Below, piece after piece: positions 36,763-48,348 of a stretch of 64,000 nucleotides of DNA. The stretch lies in NCBI GenBank assembly GCA_013420905.1, contig JAAXNY010000010.1:2976001-3040000 (forward strand), read 5' to 3'. Under the pieces are notes generated by a model, which worked only from the letters and a program-made list of their open reading frames with translations, was not told where the DNA came from and searched no databases. Position numbers and translations under genes: made by a program. This DNA is from Collybia mongolica. Its lineage: Eukaryota; Basidiomycota; Agaricomycetes; Agaricales; Clitocybaceae. The number at the start of each line of letters is the position of its first letter. The stretch's first letter is position 1.

Positions 36763-38224
36763 ATGACAGTACCAATACTCAAAGCAGAGCTTGGAGGAAC
36801 TATTATCGATTGCTTGGTTTATGGTCACTAATATTATCACGCTACCTTTTCCCTTATGGCTGATCGTTTTATAGGGTTATACTTGTCCTTGGTTACTCGA
36901 TCTATTCAGGTGCTGTACGCGAAGGAGGCTCATAACCGGGGCAGCATCTATCTTTACATTACGAGCATCGTCCTCTTCTCCCTTATTACTGCTGTACGTT
37001 CCTTTCATGAGCGGAATGCTGGTAATATGACCACTCATGCGTAATCTGGCTCAGCACCTTAGCTTAGACGTCGACCGTGCCTTCCGAGCTTTCACAGAAA
37101 ACACTGGCACTCCTTATTTCGCCGAACAGCAATTCAACACAGTTGCAAGTATAGAGGTGCTGATGAAGAACGCGACATGTGCGGCAGTTGCTCTTATTGG
37201 CGATCTTTTTTTGGTATACATATTTCCTGACGCATGAATATCTCATTGAGACTTTGCAGATCTACCGATGTTTTGCTGCCTTTGGGAGAACATATCTCGT
37301 CATTATCATTCCTTCACTTATCTTCATTGGAAATTTAGGTCTGGTCGTCTCTTTTACTGCCCTTGATTGCCACTCACCTCTCTTCACAAGTTACCGCAAT
37401 CTTAGCTGCTCTCAAGTCGAAACACGCAGACGATCCATCTGGAGTTGCTGACGTAATATCTCGCGTCCGCTATATGTATATTTGTACGCTGGCTTTGAAT
37501 TTATGGTGCACTGGTATGTCTCCTTCTCCCCCGCCATATTTCTCGCTTAATGGTTTTTTCGCGGAGGTAGTCTCCATTGCTACCCGGATATGGTTAGTTC
37601 AAAGAAAATCCGTCGGCATAGGAGGTCCTGGTAATCGCGTCCTTGTAAACGCCATTACAATCATTGTTGAATCAGGTAGGAACTGGTGTGCGTATGACCG
37701 TCTAACAAGATCTTACTCTCTTCTTTCTGTGGCAGCCGCTATCTACTCGGCCTTTACGATAATTCTTATCGCAAGTGCATTCTACCAAAGCTCACTCATG
37801 TACGCCATTCTCAACCCAGTGAGTTTGAAAAAGAAAAAAAAAGCAATGAAATATATATTTACCATATACAGATGCCTAGTATAATCGTAAGTCCCTGACT
37901 GCATTCGATGATGCTTACATACATGCCGATCCTGCCTCACAGGGCGCCGTGGTAGGTGTCTCCAGTTCATACGCGAAACTGGAAATCCTCATTCTTTAGC
38001 ATTAGTTTTCTCTCATTATCCTCAGAGTTGGTTCTGGCAGGTCAACAGAGAAGCAATCCTCTTTGGAATTCCGCCGATCGCATAACCGTACATCACGAAC
38101 AACGATGAACACTATCAACTTAATGGGATCCATCCTTCCGACTGCAACTGATACTGTACATGTCGATATCCGCTTGTCTGGCGTACCAAATGTACAACAG
38201 GATCGCGATAATAGTGATAAGTAA
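36763..38224 (+). CDS. Seven-helix membrane protein, agaricomycete family (paralog A)
   Basis: Ten exons (36763-36823, 36875-36993, 37055-37213, 37260-37338, 37391-37513, 37571-37675, 37736-37818, 37872-37886, 37943-37951, 38006-38224) encode 323 residues. Hydrophobic segments are evenly spaced. Recognisable family positions are IYLYITSIVLFSLITA, DLFLIYRCFAAFGRTYL, YMYICTLALNLWCTG and SAFTIILIASAFYQSS. Two very short exons (15 and 9 nt) encode MPSII and GAV. The cytosolic tail is rich in Ser, Thr and Arg (SSLEFRRSHNRTS). It lies 920 bp upstream of a tandem copy with the same intron positions. The frame is intact. Function unknown. Confidence 0.83.
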
Positions 38225-38945
38225 ATGTGACCCTTCAAAATACTCATATTCGAAGCTCAGGGTATTCAATGCAATGTATTGCATATGTAAAAGATATCAA
38301 GAACGGATTTCTTATCGCTGCTGTGCCTGATTTAAGGTATACGCACACACTAAATGTGTCTATCGCTATGGTTGCCCCTCTATATAGTTAAGTAGGTAAG
38401 GTCGTTCACTGAAAAACGCTCTGACCGCTAACCATTCATGAGTCTAGGTGGGACCAACCGGGATACTGCCCGCCCCCCTTACTCCAACTACGAATCTACG
38501 ATTCAACCTTGCGATCTCCCAACTGATTCCTACCTTACAGCATAATGTAAACACCAGTGATATCCCAGATATGTTGATGCGGTTCTCGCATCCAGATCCG
38601 ATATACATTTCAACTACATCATGATCAACTGGAAGGGAAAGGAATTTTTCCGAGAACATTGGCTGTGTTCCCACAAGGGCTCCCGAGTGCCTGTAAGGAT
38701 ACCCATAGGAATGGATGTCACGAGGCTCAGCCTCTCTAAATCCTACGGCGAGGTCGTTCATGAGCTGGGGGTAATACCCACTACATCATTCGCAGGTCTC
38801 GGACAGTTGACGTTATCCTGCCACAGAGATAAATTTGGTGCAGAAGCATTTGTATGGATGAGAAGGCTTGCGACACCGGTTCCAATCAACCAATCAACCA
38901 ATGGCAAATTGACCTATCACCAAACTCATCCCATCACGACACGTG

Positions 38946-39075
38946 TACAGTCGACCCCGGAACCGTCATGTTGTGTGTTTGATCACAAGTTGATCTCTCT
39001 CGCTGCAGCTATCATGAAACATATACAGTCGATTCCGGAACATTCGTGCTGTGCTTTTAGTCCAAAATAGATACT
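38946..39075. repeat. Short imperfect direct repeat between the tandem membrane genes
   Basis: Two units of roughly 75 bp. TACAGTCGACCCCGGAAC at about 38946 is repeated as TACAGTCGATTCCGGAAC at about 39026, each followed by a TGTGTT/TGTGCTTT block and later CAGCTATC. It may be part of the promoter region of paralog B. Confidence 0.45.
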
Positions 39076-39144
39076 AACCACTCACTTCAGCTATCGTATA
39101 AGAGGTAGATGATCTGTCGTAGGAGGATCAGTATTCCTGGGATC

Positions 39145-40568
39145 ATGGCAGTACCAATCGTCAAGGGAGAGCTCGGGGGCACAGTCATTGATTGTTTAGT
39201 CTACGGTTACTTGATTCATTTGTCCTTTTTTCCTTCCCGGCTAACCATGTCACAGGGTTTTACTTGTCCATATTGACTCAAGCTTTTCAGGTCTTGTCTG
39301 CCAAGAAAAACTCCAACCGGAGCAGCATCTATCTTTATATCACTAGTGTCACTCTTTTCTGCCTTATCACTGCTGTACGTCCTTCTACCCATGTTGTTAC
39401 CTATGTCTCACGTGTCATTACGCAGCATCTCGGCTTGGACGTTGATCGTGCCTTCCGTGCTTTCACGGAAAACACTAGCATCCCACATTTCGCTGAACAG
39501 TACTTTAACACGCTCACAGGTCCTGAAGTCCTGGCCAAGAATGCGGCTTACGCTATCATCACAGTTATAGCTGATTTATTCCTGGTATACAACACGTAAC
39601 CTCCTATATTGTGGGCTGTGCTGAGAATCTACAGATTTACCGATGCTTTGCGGCATTTAGAAGGAACTCTTTCGTGATTATCGTCCCGTCGCTTCTATTT
39701 ATCGGAAACCTAGGTATCACTCGTTCAACTATTACTTATAAACATTTATTCATACTTACACAGCAACCGCTACTTTGGCCGCCGTTACATTTAAACATGC
39801 ACACGATGCACCTGGAGTTGCAGAAGTCATATCTCGCATCAAGTACATGTATATGTGTACATTAGCATTGAATTTGTGGTGTACTGGTATGTTCTATTCT
39901 ATTCTTTTTTTATCGTGCATCTTACAACATCGCCTCGTATTTTTGAAGTCTCCATTGCCATCCGGATATGGTTGGTTCAGCGTAACACAGCCGGTATGGA
40001 CGGTCCTGGAAGTCATGTACTTGGCAATACAATCACAATCATTGTCGAATCAGGTAAGGATAGATAAAGGTGGTGTACACGATCCCCCACCGAGCCTTAC
40101 CGCTTTTAAACTATAGCTGCAGTCTACTCTGCGTTTACTATTATCCTCATCGCCAGCGCGTCGTACCAAAGTTCGCTCATGTATGCTATCTTAAACCCAG
40201 TGAGTCCTAGAAACGATGCACAAAGAATACGTATTCATCAAAATCCAGATGCCTAGTATCATGGTAAGTCTTCCAACTACGTTCGATCTCATATCTCTGA
40301 CCGTGAAATACGCATTACAGGGTGTCGTAGTATGTGTTTTACACCATTCAAGTAAAGGAAAACACTCTCATCACTACAAAACTAGTTCTCTCTCATTATC
40401 GTTAGAGTTAGTGTCGGAAAATCGATGGAAAAGCAGTCTGCATTAGAGTTCCGGCGATCGCGCAATCGTACATCACAAACAGCGAACACCATCGACCTAG
40501 TGGGGTCTATTCTCCCGGCCGCAACCAGCAGTGCACATGCCCAGTTATCTGGTTCACCAACTGTGTAA
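39145..40568 (+). CDS. Seven-helix membrane protein, agaricomycete family (paralog B)
   Basis: Tandem duplicate of paralog A. Ten exons (39145-39205, 39256-39374, 39426-39584, 39635-39713, 39764-39886, 39949-40053, 40117-40199, 40249-40263, 40321-40329, 40386-40568) encode 311 residues. The first nine exons have exactly the same lengths as in paralog A (61, 119, 159, 79, 123, 105, 83, 15, 9); only the last is shorter. Shared sequences include HLGLDVDRAFRAFTENT, DLFLIYRCFAAFR, YMYMCTLALNLWCTG and SLMYAILNP. The tail keeps SALEFRRSRNRTSQT. Intact, so both copies are probably used. Confidence 0.83.
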
Positions 40569-41575
40569 TACCAGAGGAACGTAGAATTATTTATAGGTAA
40601 AGTTGGGTCTCTGAACACTCGCGAATGACCCTGAATGTATGATCTCTTTTCGCCCTTGTCTATTTGAATAGTTTTTTTTTTTTTTTGAAGTTTACCTGAT
40701 CCTTGGAGAGAATTCCTCACCTCTGTTCCGGCGAAGCCTTCGATTCAAAACGGGAGAAGCGACGGAAGGGATTGTCCACTTATAATGCGTGGTTGATTAC
40801 CAACCTTTTATCATCTGGGATTTAAGACATACATTTCTATATTTTAATTCTGTTGTTATTTAGCGGACGACTTTCGAAAAGTTCGTCTCACGCGCGAGAT
40901 TATTTGTTACTCCACACCGACAAATGAGTACCTGGAACACACGAACCTTCCCGGCCAAGTATCGCGTGACTTGCGCGCGGCGTAACGCGCCTCTTTAGAT
41001 TGGCGTACACAACGGCGCGCCGTAGGGTTCGTCGGTCTGAGGGTATGACGACTATTCAGGCTCCCTTAGGTTGTTCTCTTTATGACACTGTTGTTAGTCC
41101 TATACCTCCTCAATGACCCATGGTTGCACCAACCTCAGAGGTTATCAGGCCTTGTGGGCGATCTTTTTTCCTTGGCAAGTCTGCCCTGAATGAGCTGGTG
41201 GATAAGAACGAGGTAGATTGCTATCTTGTTATCACAACTAAGTAGTCTTGTCTATCTGACACATCGGTTTCGTTGGACACACCTACTTATGATAGCAATC
41301 ACTACGGACTTGACAATGGTACCATGAGGTATGGGTAGGTGCTGGAAGGAGTCCTAACTCCTGAGAGATTGACAAATACAACAAAATTAGGATGTATACA
41401 TTTTTATGTTGACAGACTGTTCTATAATGTACAGGATATAGTTATACACACATATATACATACAACTTAGTGGGGGGCAAAACAATATCGAAAAAAAGAG
41501 GACGGGAGGTATGGTATGTGGATCAGAGTATATAGAGATGTGACAATGTTGTGGGTAGTAATTGTCGGTGGCACT
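40569..41575. other. Intergenic region with T tract
   Basis: No gene seen. A run of T occurs at about 40671-40686. A purine-rich, pseudo-repetitive stretch follows up to the 3' end of the RING gene at 41576. Confidence 0.45.
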
Positions 41576-42584
41576 TTATGTGAGGAGAGCGTAAAGGAAC
41601 AAGGTCAAACCCACGAGGCTGGCAAGTCGGCTCAAAATTTCAACGGCCTCTGGCGAGAGCGAGAATGGCAATGCGGGAGGACTAGGGTGGTGCAATGGAC
41701 GATCCCCGCTGGGAAGCGCCGATCTTGTATCATCTGATGGAGAAGGTGTGCGTAGGTGGCTCATACGTAAAGGGGATGGTATTGGTTTGTAAATCTGCTT
41801 GGGAGAATGGTTTGTGTTTTGTTGGCTTGACGGGTGTCGGCTCAGAGTGGGTGACGGAAGCACGAAAGTATCTGACTCGAGAGAACACGGGGCTTCACAT
41901 GCTGGGCAGCGCCCATCAGATGACGAACCATGGAGCCACTAGGAAAAATTGGATGAGGTCGGAGATCAGATGTTTGATAAAGATATGACACGCACGTCGG
42001 TGATGTGCTCTAGGCAGAACAACTTGCCGCAGCATATCGTTCTACAAGGCGCAACTGCGACTTCGAAGCTGGGGGCGGTGGTTTAACATTTAACACTCAA
42101 GGATGACGAAATGGACCACGCGAGAGCGACGAGCGCTCACCAGATACCACAGTCACGGTCCACCAGTTCTTTCTTGAGCTCCCTACGGCGTTTCTTGGAA
42201 AACGAGGACGACCGCCATGCCCGATCCCTCGTCGGCACGTTGGTATGCACGGCGATACCGGATTGTGCCCACTGGTCGTCCACCGCACTCTCGTCCACCA
42301 GCGCATCCAGTACGGACCTGGGCGACTCTGCGCCCAAGTTGAGATCGCTCAGGTCGTATTCAGGACGTTCTTCGATGCTATCTAGGCGCAGTGGGGGCGA
42401 GACCAGTTGAAATCGGCGAGAATAGAACGAAGAGATAGGTGAGCTTGGTCCCATCGTCAAAAGAGTGTGAGATAGATGTACCGGGCGAATAAGACTCTGG
42501 AAAGTCTGGAAATGGAATGAGGAGAGATGAAGAGTGCATAGCTTGTTCTTTTGGGGTTATTGTGCTATCCATGTTCCGTTGCAT
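41576..42584 (-). CDS. Tail-anchored RING-finger protein (putative E3 ubiquitin ligase)
   Basis: Four exons (42584-42482, 42381-42141, 42068-41996, 41938-41576) give 259 residues. The RING is spread over three exons: DCGICFEVAVAP, then CRTICCGKLFCLEHITD, then WLHGSSSDGRCPACEAPC. CxxC pairs start and end the domain, as in ligases that hold an E2 enzyme. The usual CGHxFCxxC core reads CGKLFCLEH here, so one ligand position is Lys and another His. The middle is Ser/Pro-rich and disordered, with a basic patch before the RING (KKRRRELKKEL). The C-terminus is a hydrophobic segment (LASLVGLTLFLYALLT) that fits a tail anchor into ER or another membrane. Intron 1 (100 nt) is the least certain; a start at 42460 without it is possible. 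Confidence 0.7.
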
Positions 42585-43126
42585 TAGGACAATAGACAGC
42601 GGTCAAAAGCCCGTACAGACACAATCGCAATGATGAGTGATCGTTTCCGCGCAAAAGGTACAAACTCTCACAAGAGCCACGTTCTTGGGTTCGCACGTGT
42701 TAAAATATTTGCCAACTGGTCTTTATTATATATGTCGGCGACTGTTAGTATTGAAAATATTGAAAGTCCACGAGTAAGGAAAAAATGCCAAGGCCGCGCG
42801 ACACTGCAGGACTTCGCTGGCAAATACAACTATTAGGTGGGCACAAGTTTAGTATACTACTGTTCTGTTCGAGTGTTCTGATTTTCAACATTAAAATAGA
42901 TATATGTCCTGCGCATGCGGTCCGTTGATGTGCTGGACAGCCAATTTCTCCACAGAAATGCCGAACCCATACCTCTAACCTCCAGTTCAGGACAGGGAAT
43001 ATTCATGCAAAGGCCTATCGCATCTTCGAAATCGAGATCATCGTACGAACTTTATTGCACACGTGTGACAAAAGCTATGTCAGTGTCGGGGTGTATGGAC
43101 TTCTCGACGTTCAGGCTTCATTCAAG
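42585..43126. other. Intergenic stretch before tRNA-Glu
   Basis: Only short open frames with no family signal. Upstream of the RING gene and the tRNA; it presumably contains the RING promoter. Confidence 0.4.
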
Positions 43127-43219
43127 TCCGGTATGGTGTAACGGCTAACATTGCCGCCTTTCATGCACCAGTAACACTGGTGGTCGCGGCAGCTCGGGGT
43201 TCGATTCCCCGTACCGGAA
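43127..43219 (+). tRNA. tRNA-Glu (UUC) with a 20-nt intron
   Basis: Acceptor stem TCCGGTA (43127-43133) pairs with TACCGGA (43212-43218), with discriminator A at 43219. The A box region reads TGGTGTAACGGCTAACA and the B box GGTTCGATTCC is canonical. Anticodon stem GCCGC/GCGGC encloses the loop CTTTCAT, giving anticodon TTC. An intron of about 20 nt after the base 3' to the anticodon itself forms a small hairpin (ACCAGTAACACTGGT). A short T run follows, consistent with pol III termination. Confidence 0.92.
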
Positions 43220-43559
43220 AGTTTTTGGGCTATTGCCCCGTCAAAGCTCATCCTGTATCATTTCAAGTTATGATCCAGTGGTACCTAGCGTAAAGAATTC
43301 ACCTTCAATGTTAACTTTTTCAGAGACAAAATATTGTGAGACCAGCGCCATGATTGTATCTTGTCTATATGTTCCCTGCAGCTGGCTGAAATGGCTTTAG
43401 GTTGCTTCTAAGCTCCAAGGGCTCTAACAGTAGTTCCCGCCTCGTTCCGCCCTGACCAGCCTATTTGGCGGCTAACTATCCACTCGTGCACATTCATACC
43501 AGAAACCCCACATCCCTTCTACTACAAGTTCATTCCTCCTTTTACAACTCCCCCAAGCT

Positions 43560-44015
43560 GATTCTCCTCCAAGCCGGAGTCCTCCCACAAACTGAACGCC
43601 ACCCCAAATGGCAGATTTCAACCCCGATGTTTAGTAGTATGCGAGGCTTTCTCGTATTGGGAACAAATTCCGCAAGATGTGTATCATGAGGTGCTCAGAC
43701 CTGTCCATCACATCGAACATAAGCCCGTCAATTCGTTCATGGCTGGGAACAAACTCCGCATCAAACGGTTGAGCCAGTTTCAGCCAGGTTCATCAAATTT
43801 CTCAGGTGAGAATAACAACAGCCTGGTGGAGCTATGTGCATCATCGCCCGAGGCCCCGAAGAGCATTTACGCTAATTACCGAGGTATACTTTTCTTCTTC
43901 CACACTTCTAACTCGCTTGCCCAGACAACACCCTCACAAGGCAGTCGTAGATTGAGGATACTACTTATACACTGCGATTTCGCAAATACCTAGATGCCGG
44001 CAGGCCGAGACGTGG
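43560..44015 (+). pseudogene. Unidentified open segment, possibly a broken gene
   Basis: A frame reading VCEAFSYWEQIPQDVYHEVL, then HKPVNSFMAGNKLRIKRLSQ and SPEAPKSIYANYR, spans about 43639-43884. A likely 39-42-nt intron (GTATAC...CCCAG) joins it to DNTLTRQS, followed by a TAG and then an open IEDTTYTLRFRKYLDAG. Codon structure looks real and the spliced frame continues past the stop, which suggests a gene with one nonsense change. I do not recognise the family. An upstream ATG at about 43608 (MADFNPDV) is not in frame without another short intron. Confidence 0.35.
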
Positions 44016-44183
44016 ACCATAGATTACAAGACTACCATGTCGAATTCTTGGATTTAGAGGCGGAAGGATTACAACGGAAAAGGTGCGTTATTTTGTACCC
44101 TGTGTGCAAAATGGGCTTCAACTCAATGGATGGTATCCGGAAGCAATGCGCATAGTACGACGTGAGCGTCCCGCATAAGGCAT

Positions 44184-46050
44184 TTGTGTTTTCTCAAGCG
44201 GATTGATAGGGAAACTGAGGAAAACAAGCCTGTTGGTAGCAATAACCACCTTGAAAACGAACCTGACAATCGAGTTATTCAACCCACTCCTCCATCCGAC
44301 CCTTTATTACCAGATCCCTCTCCACCACACCACAATGCTACCAGAACCTCTGCACTTCCACCCACCCTGCTAGGGAGGTCCAGCCCTTTAAGGACGTACA
44401 CCCTCATGATCACGTCCTTTCTCTGCGGAACGATCTTAGCCATCGGCCACCATTTCTATTACAAAGGACTGGATGGACGACCCGTACCAAATCGGGATCA
44501 ATTCACTATCGCGGGGCACCACATAAGCTCTCAACAGAGCGCCATTTTTGCGGGCACGGCATTCGTATTCTTCGCAAAGTTCTGCTTCTCGTTTTCCCTT
44601 GGCCATGTGTTCAACCAACGACTGTGGTACACCGCGCACCGGAAAAGTATCAAGGTGAAGGGCTTGGATGCGATGTTCAAAGTCCCTGGAGACCCTCTTG
44701 GGTTTCTCTCTCTTGAGATGATGACGAGAGCGAAGACGGTGGCGGGCGTGGCGGGCGTGATGTGGTGCCTGCCGCTTGCGTTCTTGCCAATTCCCGGGTC
44801 GCTTTCGGTAAAGAGTGTCGTGGCCACGACGCTGGGCCACGTCTCCGTTCCAACGGTGAACATAACGGACCCTGCTGTCAATTTCGGTGCCGTCGATCCG
44901 TTAAGTACGTACCATGCGTCATACCATGTCGTAGCTGTCAAATGAAAATTTACCAACGTCCTGTTCTCAGGAGGATACAAGAGCCCCTCGACATTTGCGC
45001 AATCAGTGGCGTCGCGGGCCCTCACTGGTGGGCAAGTCCCGCCATGGCAGAGCCCGTGCGGCGTGGACTGTAGCTATAATTTGACGTTCGTCGGACCAGC
45101 ATTCAAGTGCAGCGATCCATCGTCGGTCAACATCCCAGCCGTGACCCCCAAGTGGATGGCGAATCAGACAATAGGAGAGCAAGTCGATGTACTCACCATC
45201 TCATATATAAGTGATGCGCAAGAGATTACCACCTCGACGACCAACTGCTCGTCGTATAACTCTACTTACAACGTTGGTGTTTCGTTCAAGAATGGTACAT
45301 TCGATATCCATGTTCGGAGCGTTGAGCTTCACGACACATTTGGGACGAGCAATCCCCTGAAAAACTGGGGGATAGATGGTGCACCAGGTGCATCCAATCC
45401 TCGGGGTTCGTATCGTCTTCAAATGCCATTTTTTTCCTCTGCTAAACCTCAAGTTAGGTCTCGGTTCTATAGCAGGTATCAAAGACGCCGTCGTCAACGC
45501 CATTTCTGGTACAGTATTCTACAACCTTCAGACCGGCCTTGTCATCCGGGATACTCTTATCCTCTACAGCACTCTCGTGTCTTACGGAGCCAACGCAACC
45601 GCGCGCTACGACAGCGGCCAGTCAAGTAGCTCACTCACCTTTGGCCCTGACGTCCCAAGGATGGTTGAGGAGCTACTGGTCAACACCACCATGGCTCTGA
45701 TGGCGTCGTCCATTTGGACAACGAACACGGAGGCCATAATAACCTCCAACATCAATGTCTATTCGTACGATGTGAAAGTTCTGTGGGCGGGGTATGGCAC
45801 GAGTATCGGCGTGACTCTCTTTCTGATTGTTCTCGGAGCGGCTGCTATCCGCGCGAATGGCGGGGGAGGGGACCGGACGTTCACGCTGATCAGCACGACC
45901 ACGAGAGATCCCTCTCTTGACGATGTGTTTGGGCAGACACTTAGAAACGGGCAGGGTGCTTCATTGAGGTTAGAGAAGAAGCTGAGATATGATGTTGTAA
46001 ATGAGGATGGAGGGGGAACAAAGATGGCGTTCCAGACTGTGTATAAATAG
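44184..46050 (+). CDS. Fungal polytopic membrane protein with large glycosylated loop, 5' end uncertain
   Basis: Exons 44184(or upstream)-44904, 44971-45405 and 45458-46050 give at least 580 residues. The order is: a disordered Pro-rich N-terminus, a TM helix (YTLMITSFLCGTILAIGHHF), YKGLDGRPVPNRDQ, a second TM (AIFAGTAFVFFAKFCFSFSL), the segment RKSIKVKGLDAMF, a third TM (VMWCLPLAFLPIPGSL), a long loop with several Asn-x-Ser/Thr sites, and a final TM (GTSIGVTLFLIVLGAAAI) with a short tail. This architecture matches a large fungal family often labelled 'formylmethionine deformylase-like' in ascomycetes; the name carries no proven activity. No in-frame ATG exists near 44184, so the first exon lies upstream or translation starts at 44406. 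Confidence 0.72.
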
Positions 46051-46108
46051 TCTATGTGAGCAAATGTATGTTGATGATATGTTGTAATCTACGAGACTTG
46101 TTGTACAT

Positions 46109-46199
46109 TCGGGTATGGTGTAACGGCTAACATTGCCGCCTCTCATACCAATAGCATTGGTGGGCGCGGCAGCTCGGGGTTCGATTCCCCGTACCCGAA
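46109..46199 (+). tRNA. tRNA-Glu (CUC) with an intron
   Basis: Acceptor stem TCGGGTA (46109-46115) pairs with TACCCGA (46192-46198), discriminator A at 46199. It is nearly the same as the tRNA 3 kb upstream, but the loop is CTCTCAT (anticodon CTC) and the intron (about 18-20 nt, containing CCAATAGCATTGG) differs. B box GGTTCGATTCC is canonical. Only 58 bp from the stop of the upstream membrane protein gene and 70 bp from the stop of the convergent peroxin gene. Confidence 0.92.
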
Positions 46200-46268
46200 A
46201 CTTTTTGTCAAAATGAATTCCCAACGTACATACATCTTGAAATCGGCCCCTAATCATATTAACTGAAA

Positions 46269-48348
46269 TTAAGCCCCAACGCCATCCTTCCCACTCCCTC
46301 CATCGAAATAAACACGCCTCACCCACCGCCTCCGCCTCGTCACGCTCCTACTTGCTCCGTTCCCGGGATACGGCGCGAGGTGCGGGTCGCCCCACGCATC
46401 GTTTGTGTATACCCAGCCATCTGTACACAGGACATCAGTGCCGAACCCTATAGGACAAACAAGAACCACATACCACCTGCGCCTTTCTCAGCAAAGCTGG
46501 GCGAAGAATGGTCAGCATGGCCATCCTCGTCTTCCTCCTCCGTGTTTTGCGGCAGAGCGATCCCAGCCCACGCGGCGGACCGGTCCTTCCTCCACCCCTC
46601 CGTCGTGACGAACGCCCACCCCGGGGCGAGCGAGAATGTCAGATTACTACTATTCGTGAGGTCAGCTTCTGTTTTTATGTTCACGCGTGGGGGGGGGGTA
46701 AGTTTGGTTTGGATTAGGGGATAGAAAGAATTGGGGGAGGGAGAGGGGTGTGTGGATTGGGAATACGGATATAAATGAAGGAAACAGACCTAACGGCGCC
46801 CTTGCCGCTCCCGACTCCGCCCCACCCATCGCGTCCCCTCGTCCACGGTGCACGCTCCCCCGGGCGGAGGTTCGCCTTGCTCCAGCCTTCCGTCGCGGGC
46901 GCCCCGGACTGCGTTGGGCCCTGGCGTGGCACAGGCGTCGACCTGGCAGGTGAAGACGGAGTCTGATCGCGGTGTTCGTGATCTTCAGCGTGGTTCGAAG
47001 CCGGGGATCCTACATCGGAAGTAGACGACATTAGATATTAGAGGCGCGGCAGTACGAAGGCGGACAACGCACCCCGACGTTCGTTCTCCCACAGCTCAAC
47101 CTCCCTCATCTCCGCACGCCAACACTTGTCGCTGAGCCTGTCATCGTCCATGATACGCTCGAAAACCGTGAGCAGTGGCTTTTGTTCCTCTTCTTCGTCC
47201 TCTTCAGCTCCCGGCGTCTTCGCCCGTTTTCGCCAAAACATGACCCGGTACTTGGCTATCACGACACGCCGCTTCGCCAGCCGTGCCGCATGGACGCTCC
47301 ACCCAAGCATGGCCCACCCAACGGCGGGTGCGTGGACCCAGAGACGCCGGACAGGCGGACATGTCCCCACAAGCGGTGCGAGTCCCGCCACGAGACACAC
47401 GAGGCGGGCCGGGAAGAGCGGGGAGGTGACCACGAGGAGTAGGGGTAGAAAGGAGAGCACGAGCAGGAGGAGTATGTAGGGAGGGTACGGTGAGGACGGG
47501 GGTGGGGAAGCCACGGGCACGGGCGTTGGGTGCGATGGGTCCCGTGTGTGTTTGTACATCTTGCGTTCGGGTGGGGCGTTCGGGAAGTGGGCGGGAGAGA
47601 GCTGTAGGTGCTGGGTGTATGGCTGGATGAGGTCGTACGTGTCTGCTACGAAGCCCATGAGGTTTTGGATGGCCTGCAGGTTTGCCTGCCAGTTTACGCT
47701 GTCGGATGGAGGTGCTTGGCTTGAGGGGGTGTGGGTGTTTGGGTGTGGGTAGGGGTAGGATGCGAGGATTATGCCGATTAGGGTTAAATGTGGGATTAGG
47801 AATACGAGTCGTGGATAATAGCCTGTGTGGTGATTAAGCACTTTTTGTTTGAGAAATGGAGCAAAGAACGTACACAGAAAGGCGTACGCCGCCATCCATA
47901 CGCCCGTTACTCTCCACCCCCGTCGCCACATCACGATCTCCTCCACGCGGTCCTGGAACCAGAATATCGGCCCTGACTTCGCCACGAACCGCTTGAAGTT
48001 GTTCGTCGTCGTAGGAAGTGACAGTCCAACCCGCGTCGTCAGCAGTCTTCCGTCCCCAGGTGTCTCATCCGTGCCTGAAGGAAACGACCCGGCCCCGAGT
48101 GTCGACGACAGCAGCATCTGGGGGAGAATCGAGAAGGTGTTGCTTGTTGGAGATGTTAGCGACGATATGGACGATACTGACGAGGAGCTCCTGTGTCGGG
48201 CTGGGGGAAGTGTTGGGCCTGGTGACGGCGATGGCGATGGTGTTGGTAACGATGTGAGGATTCTTTGTGCGGGTTTAATCCCGGAGGAAGGGGGCCCAGC
48301 TAGACGTGTGGCCGACGAGGGCACAGATATGTAGGCTAGACTCGCCAT
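46269..48348 (-). CDS. Pex23/Pex24-family peroxin with dysferlin motifs
   Basis: Integral membrane protein of the Pex23/24 (Pex28-32) family, which acts at ER-peroxisome contacts and controls peroxisome number and size. Five exons (48348-47874, 47822-47073, 47009-46790, 46649-46474, 46420-46269) encode 590 residues. Order: a Ser/Pro-rich N-terminus, SGPIFWFQDRVEEIVMWRRG, hydrophobic hairpin segments (YYPRLVFLIPHLTLIGIILA and YILLLLVLSFLPLLLVV), a basic stretch, then the dysferlin region (EVELWENERRG, WSKANLRPGERAPWTRGRDG, GWAFVTTEGWRKD, DGWVYTNDAWGDP, VTRRRRWVRRVYF). The dysferlin parts are spread over exons 2-5. The frame is intact. Exact paralog (Pex23, 30, 31 or 32 type) cannot be assigned. 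Confidence 0.88.

Noticed and set aside
41020..41330. Possible gene or RNA in the CpG-rich patch after seven-helix paralog B
   Set aside because: Frames are short and no RNA structure is convincing.
47126..48334. Plus-strand open frames antisense to the peroxin gene
   Set aside because: Shadows of the peroxin exons; the minus strand has dysferlin motifs and a five-exon frame of exact multiple-of-three length.
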